This document shows positions 21,677 to 22,938 of a stretch of DNA of 22,938 nt, piece after piece. Source of the DNA: JBJXGF01 sp046153015 (lineage in GTDB: Bacteria; Actinomycetota; Acidimicrobiia; Acidimicrobiales; CAIXPF01); NCBI GenBank assembly GCA_046153015.1, contig JBJXGF010000054.1, forward strand, positions 1-22,938. The letters are read 5' to 3'. A model generated the notes under the pieces. It was not told where the DNA came from, did no database searches, and saw only the letters and a program-made list of their open reading frames with translations. A program made the position numbers and the translations under genes. Positions within the stretch are counted from its first letter, which is position 1. Every line of letters begins with the position of its first letter.

Positions 21677-21908
21677 ATGGCGGCCGGACCGAAGTTCATC
21701 CGATTCTTCGGGCCGGTAGTCGCTGCGAGCCGGGAGCTCGGAGGGTCGGCGAGACCACGAGAGGTCGTCGATCTCGTCTTGGAGAAGGCGGGCATCAGCG
21801 ACGATGAGCGGGCCGAGCGGACGAAGAGCGGGTCGCCTCGCCTCGACAACCAGCTCCGGAGTCTCAGCCCAGCCGGCTTCGAGAACCTGTGCAAGCGCTT
21901 GCTGACGG
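21677..21908 (+). pseudogene. Mrr-type restriction endonuclease remnant
   Basis: From ATG 21677: PKFIRFFGPVVAASRELGGS, ARPREVVDLVLEKAGISDDE, RAERTKSGSPRLDNQ matches the Mrr N-terminal winged-helix domain. It is followed at once by LSPAGFENLCKRLL, the opening of the Mrr catalytic domain; the linker and the rest of the first domain are missing. The catalytic D...QxK residues are absent. Mrr enzymes cut modified DNA; this copy cannot. The frame stays open into unrelated sequence. Confidence 0.6.
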
Positions 21909-21914
21909 CAACTT

Positions 21915-22289
21915 CTTCGCCCGGGCCATCGCTCGACGCCCGGGCCAAGCGTGAGTACCGCCAACGGATCAATGAGTCTCCAGGCAGACATCGACGAAGC
22001 CGAGCAATGGGCCGATCCCGAACGCGCCGACGCGTCCCGGCGAGAGCTCGACGCGCTCATAGGCCAACTCCGCCGAGCCGTCGGCCTCTCCGGACGAGAC
22101 CGGCCCCAGGGCAGCGGCGCCGAACGCGCACGCATCAACGCCGCCCGCAACATCCGACGCGCCATCACCGCCATCCACAAGGTCGCACCGCAGCTCGCCG
22201 CTCACCTCACCGTGTCCATCCGCACCGGACACCTCTGCAGCTACGCGCCCGAGCCTGCCGCCCGAGTCGACTGGGAAATTGAGCTCTGA
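21915..22289 (+). pseudogene. C-terminal fragment of a large ATPase/cyclase-type regulator
   Basis: SPGPSLDARAKREYRQRINE in one frame continues in another as SLQADIDEAEQWADPERADA, LDALIGQLRRAVGLSGRDRP, SGAERARINAARNIRRAITA and SIRTGHLCSYAPEPAARVDW. A frame change lies near 21972. This resembles the conserved tail of actinobacterial multidomain regulators with ATPase/TPR regions (sometimes with cyclase or LuxR domains). The rest of the gene is absent; the fragment is joined directly to Mrr debris. The family call is from pattern memory. Confidence 0.5.
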
Positions 22290-22598
22290 ACCTCTGAGAA
22301 TGCGACCCTAGACGATGCGGCCATACGCGGGCGCGGCGTCACAGTCCGATCATCAAGAGACACCCACTAATCACCGCCCGATAGCCCGTCCTCGGGATCT
22401 CTGCAGCCGCTCCAGTTCGCCCGTTACCTGCGCCTTCGGCAAGGTGTCCCCAGAGGGTGAACGTCGAAACCCGCTGCGAAGTCTGACGCCGGTTACGAGC
22501 GGGCCGACGTACGCGGCGTGGCGCAATACTGGGCGCTCCGAGCGCCAGTTCCTGTCGCGTCGCATGTCGAGGCGTCCGCCCGAGCGCGGTGAGCCAGA
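22290..22598. other. Intergenic debris
   Basis: About 310 bases between the regulator fragment and the TIGR03086-like fragment. Open frames continue from the neighbouring remnants but have no family-like sequence. Nothing else is identified. Confidence 0.35.
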
Positions 22599-22814
22599 GC
22601 CCATTCCCGCAGGACGGCTCTCGACGACGCCCAGCACGGCGTCGACCAGGTCGGGTGCGAGCAGGTCGTCGACCCCGATCGAGCGGGCCAGATCCCACGC
22701 GTGCAGGGCGATATCGAACACCCTGAGCTCCAGGAACATGCCAGCGGAGATCGCGCCGAGCGGATGGTCGACCGAGCCCTCAATGGTGCCGCTCGCGTGG
22801 AACGCGGAGCGCTA
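22599..22814 (-). pseudogene. TIGR03086-like / DinB-fold protein fragment
   Basis: FHASGTIEGSVDHPLGAISA, then GMFLELRVFDIALHAWDLAR, then SIGVDDLLAPDLVDAVLG matches the second half of TIGR03086-type proteins (mycothiol-dependent/metal-binding DinB fold; H-WDLAR is the hallmark). The N-terminus is missing: the frame is closed by a TAG at 22814-22812 that coincides with the start of insertion-sequence-like DNA. The C-terminus degenerates after SRPAGMG. Confidence 0.65.
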
Positions 22815-22938
22815 GTGTCCTGGAAGGTTGAAGGGGTGAAGAACCGGGGTTATTTGGTTGCTCCGTTGTTGACGGCTTGGCAGTAGCCGGCGAGGCGTTC
22901 CAGGATCTGTTCGGCGGTCTTGTGCCAGACGAAGGGTT
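22813..22938 (-). mobile_element. IS630-type insertion sequence, one end only
   Basis: From the TA at 22813-22814 rightward the base composition drops and the sequence encodes an IS630-like transposase tail. IS630/mariner elements insert at TA dinucleotides, which fits the junction with the interrupted TIGR03086-like gene. The other end is outside the window, so terminal repeats could not be compared. Confidence 0.6.
22850..22938 (-). CDS. IS630 family transposase, C-terminal end (runs off the right edge)
   Basis: The last 28 residues are visible: PFVWHKTAEQILERLAGYCQ, then AVNNGATK and a TAA at 22852-22850. FVWHKTAEQIL is the characteristic tail that follows the last part of the DDE catalytic domain in actinobacterial IS630-type transposases. 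Whether the rest is intact cannot be seen. Confidence 0.72.
   Translation of the reverse strand, partial: PFVWHKTAEQILERLAGYCQAVNNGATK

Noticed and set aside
1..22938. CRISPR array, rRNA, riboswitch, prophage structural genes, conjugation genes
   Set aside because: No regularly spaced repeats, rRNA-like sequence, known riboswitch core, or phage or conjugation protein motifs were seen on either strand.

Overview
This is a very GC-rich chromosomal window from what is most likely an actinomycete. The left half keeps the conserved actinobacterial gene order argS-lysA-hom-thrC-[homoserine kinase slot]-rho. The class (for example Acidimicrobiia) is an inference I cannot settle from sequence alone. 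Coding density is high up to about 10.8 kb and falls sharply after a tRNA-Arg gene, where accessory, decaying DNA begins.

Left block (1-10.8 kb, mostly minus strand): the start of rho runs off the left edge. Upstream of it are an alkaline-phosphatase-superfamily gene in the place normally held by thrB, then thrC and hom. Further up, lysA and argS form a tight pair. Between lysA and hom sits a 3.1-kb cassette of two paralogous polysaccharide-deacetylase/allantoinase-like genes and a divergent class III CoA-transferase. The minus-strand genes from the deacetylases through thrC are closely spaced and could be co-transcribed. The gap between thrC and the kinase gene holds a perfect 44-bp palindrome bracketed by a 40-bp direct repeat.

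Right block (10.9-22.9 kb): tRNA-Arg(CCG), divergent from argS, is the integration site of a mobile element. A 92-bp direct repeat with one mismatch (10916-11007 and 19610-19701) starts inside the tRNA and delimits an 8.7-kb element. The element carries a tyrosine recombinase, an overlapping DUF3800-like gene, an excisionase-like HTH gene, an intact methyltransferase and several frameshifted cargo genes, including two divergent acyl-CoA-dehydrogenase-superfamily genes.

Directly after the right att copy lies the eroded remnant of a second, related element. It has a paralogous excisionase, an intact two-gene minus-strand operon (125 aa and 82 aa, neither recognised), a conserved hairpin, and about 60 bp of an integrase gene. 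The two elements appear to have entered the same tRNA in tandem. They share an excisionase/hairpin/82-aa module and differ in the gene next to the integrase (DUF3800-like versus the 125-aa protein).

The last 1.6 kb is a scrap zone: a small Cys/His protein, an Mrr-like fragment joined to the frameshifted tail of a large signalling protein, a truncated TIGR03086-like gene, and the 3' end of an IS630-type transposase that appears to have interrupted it.
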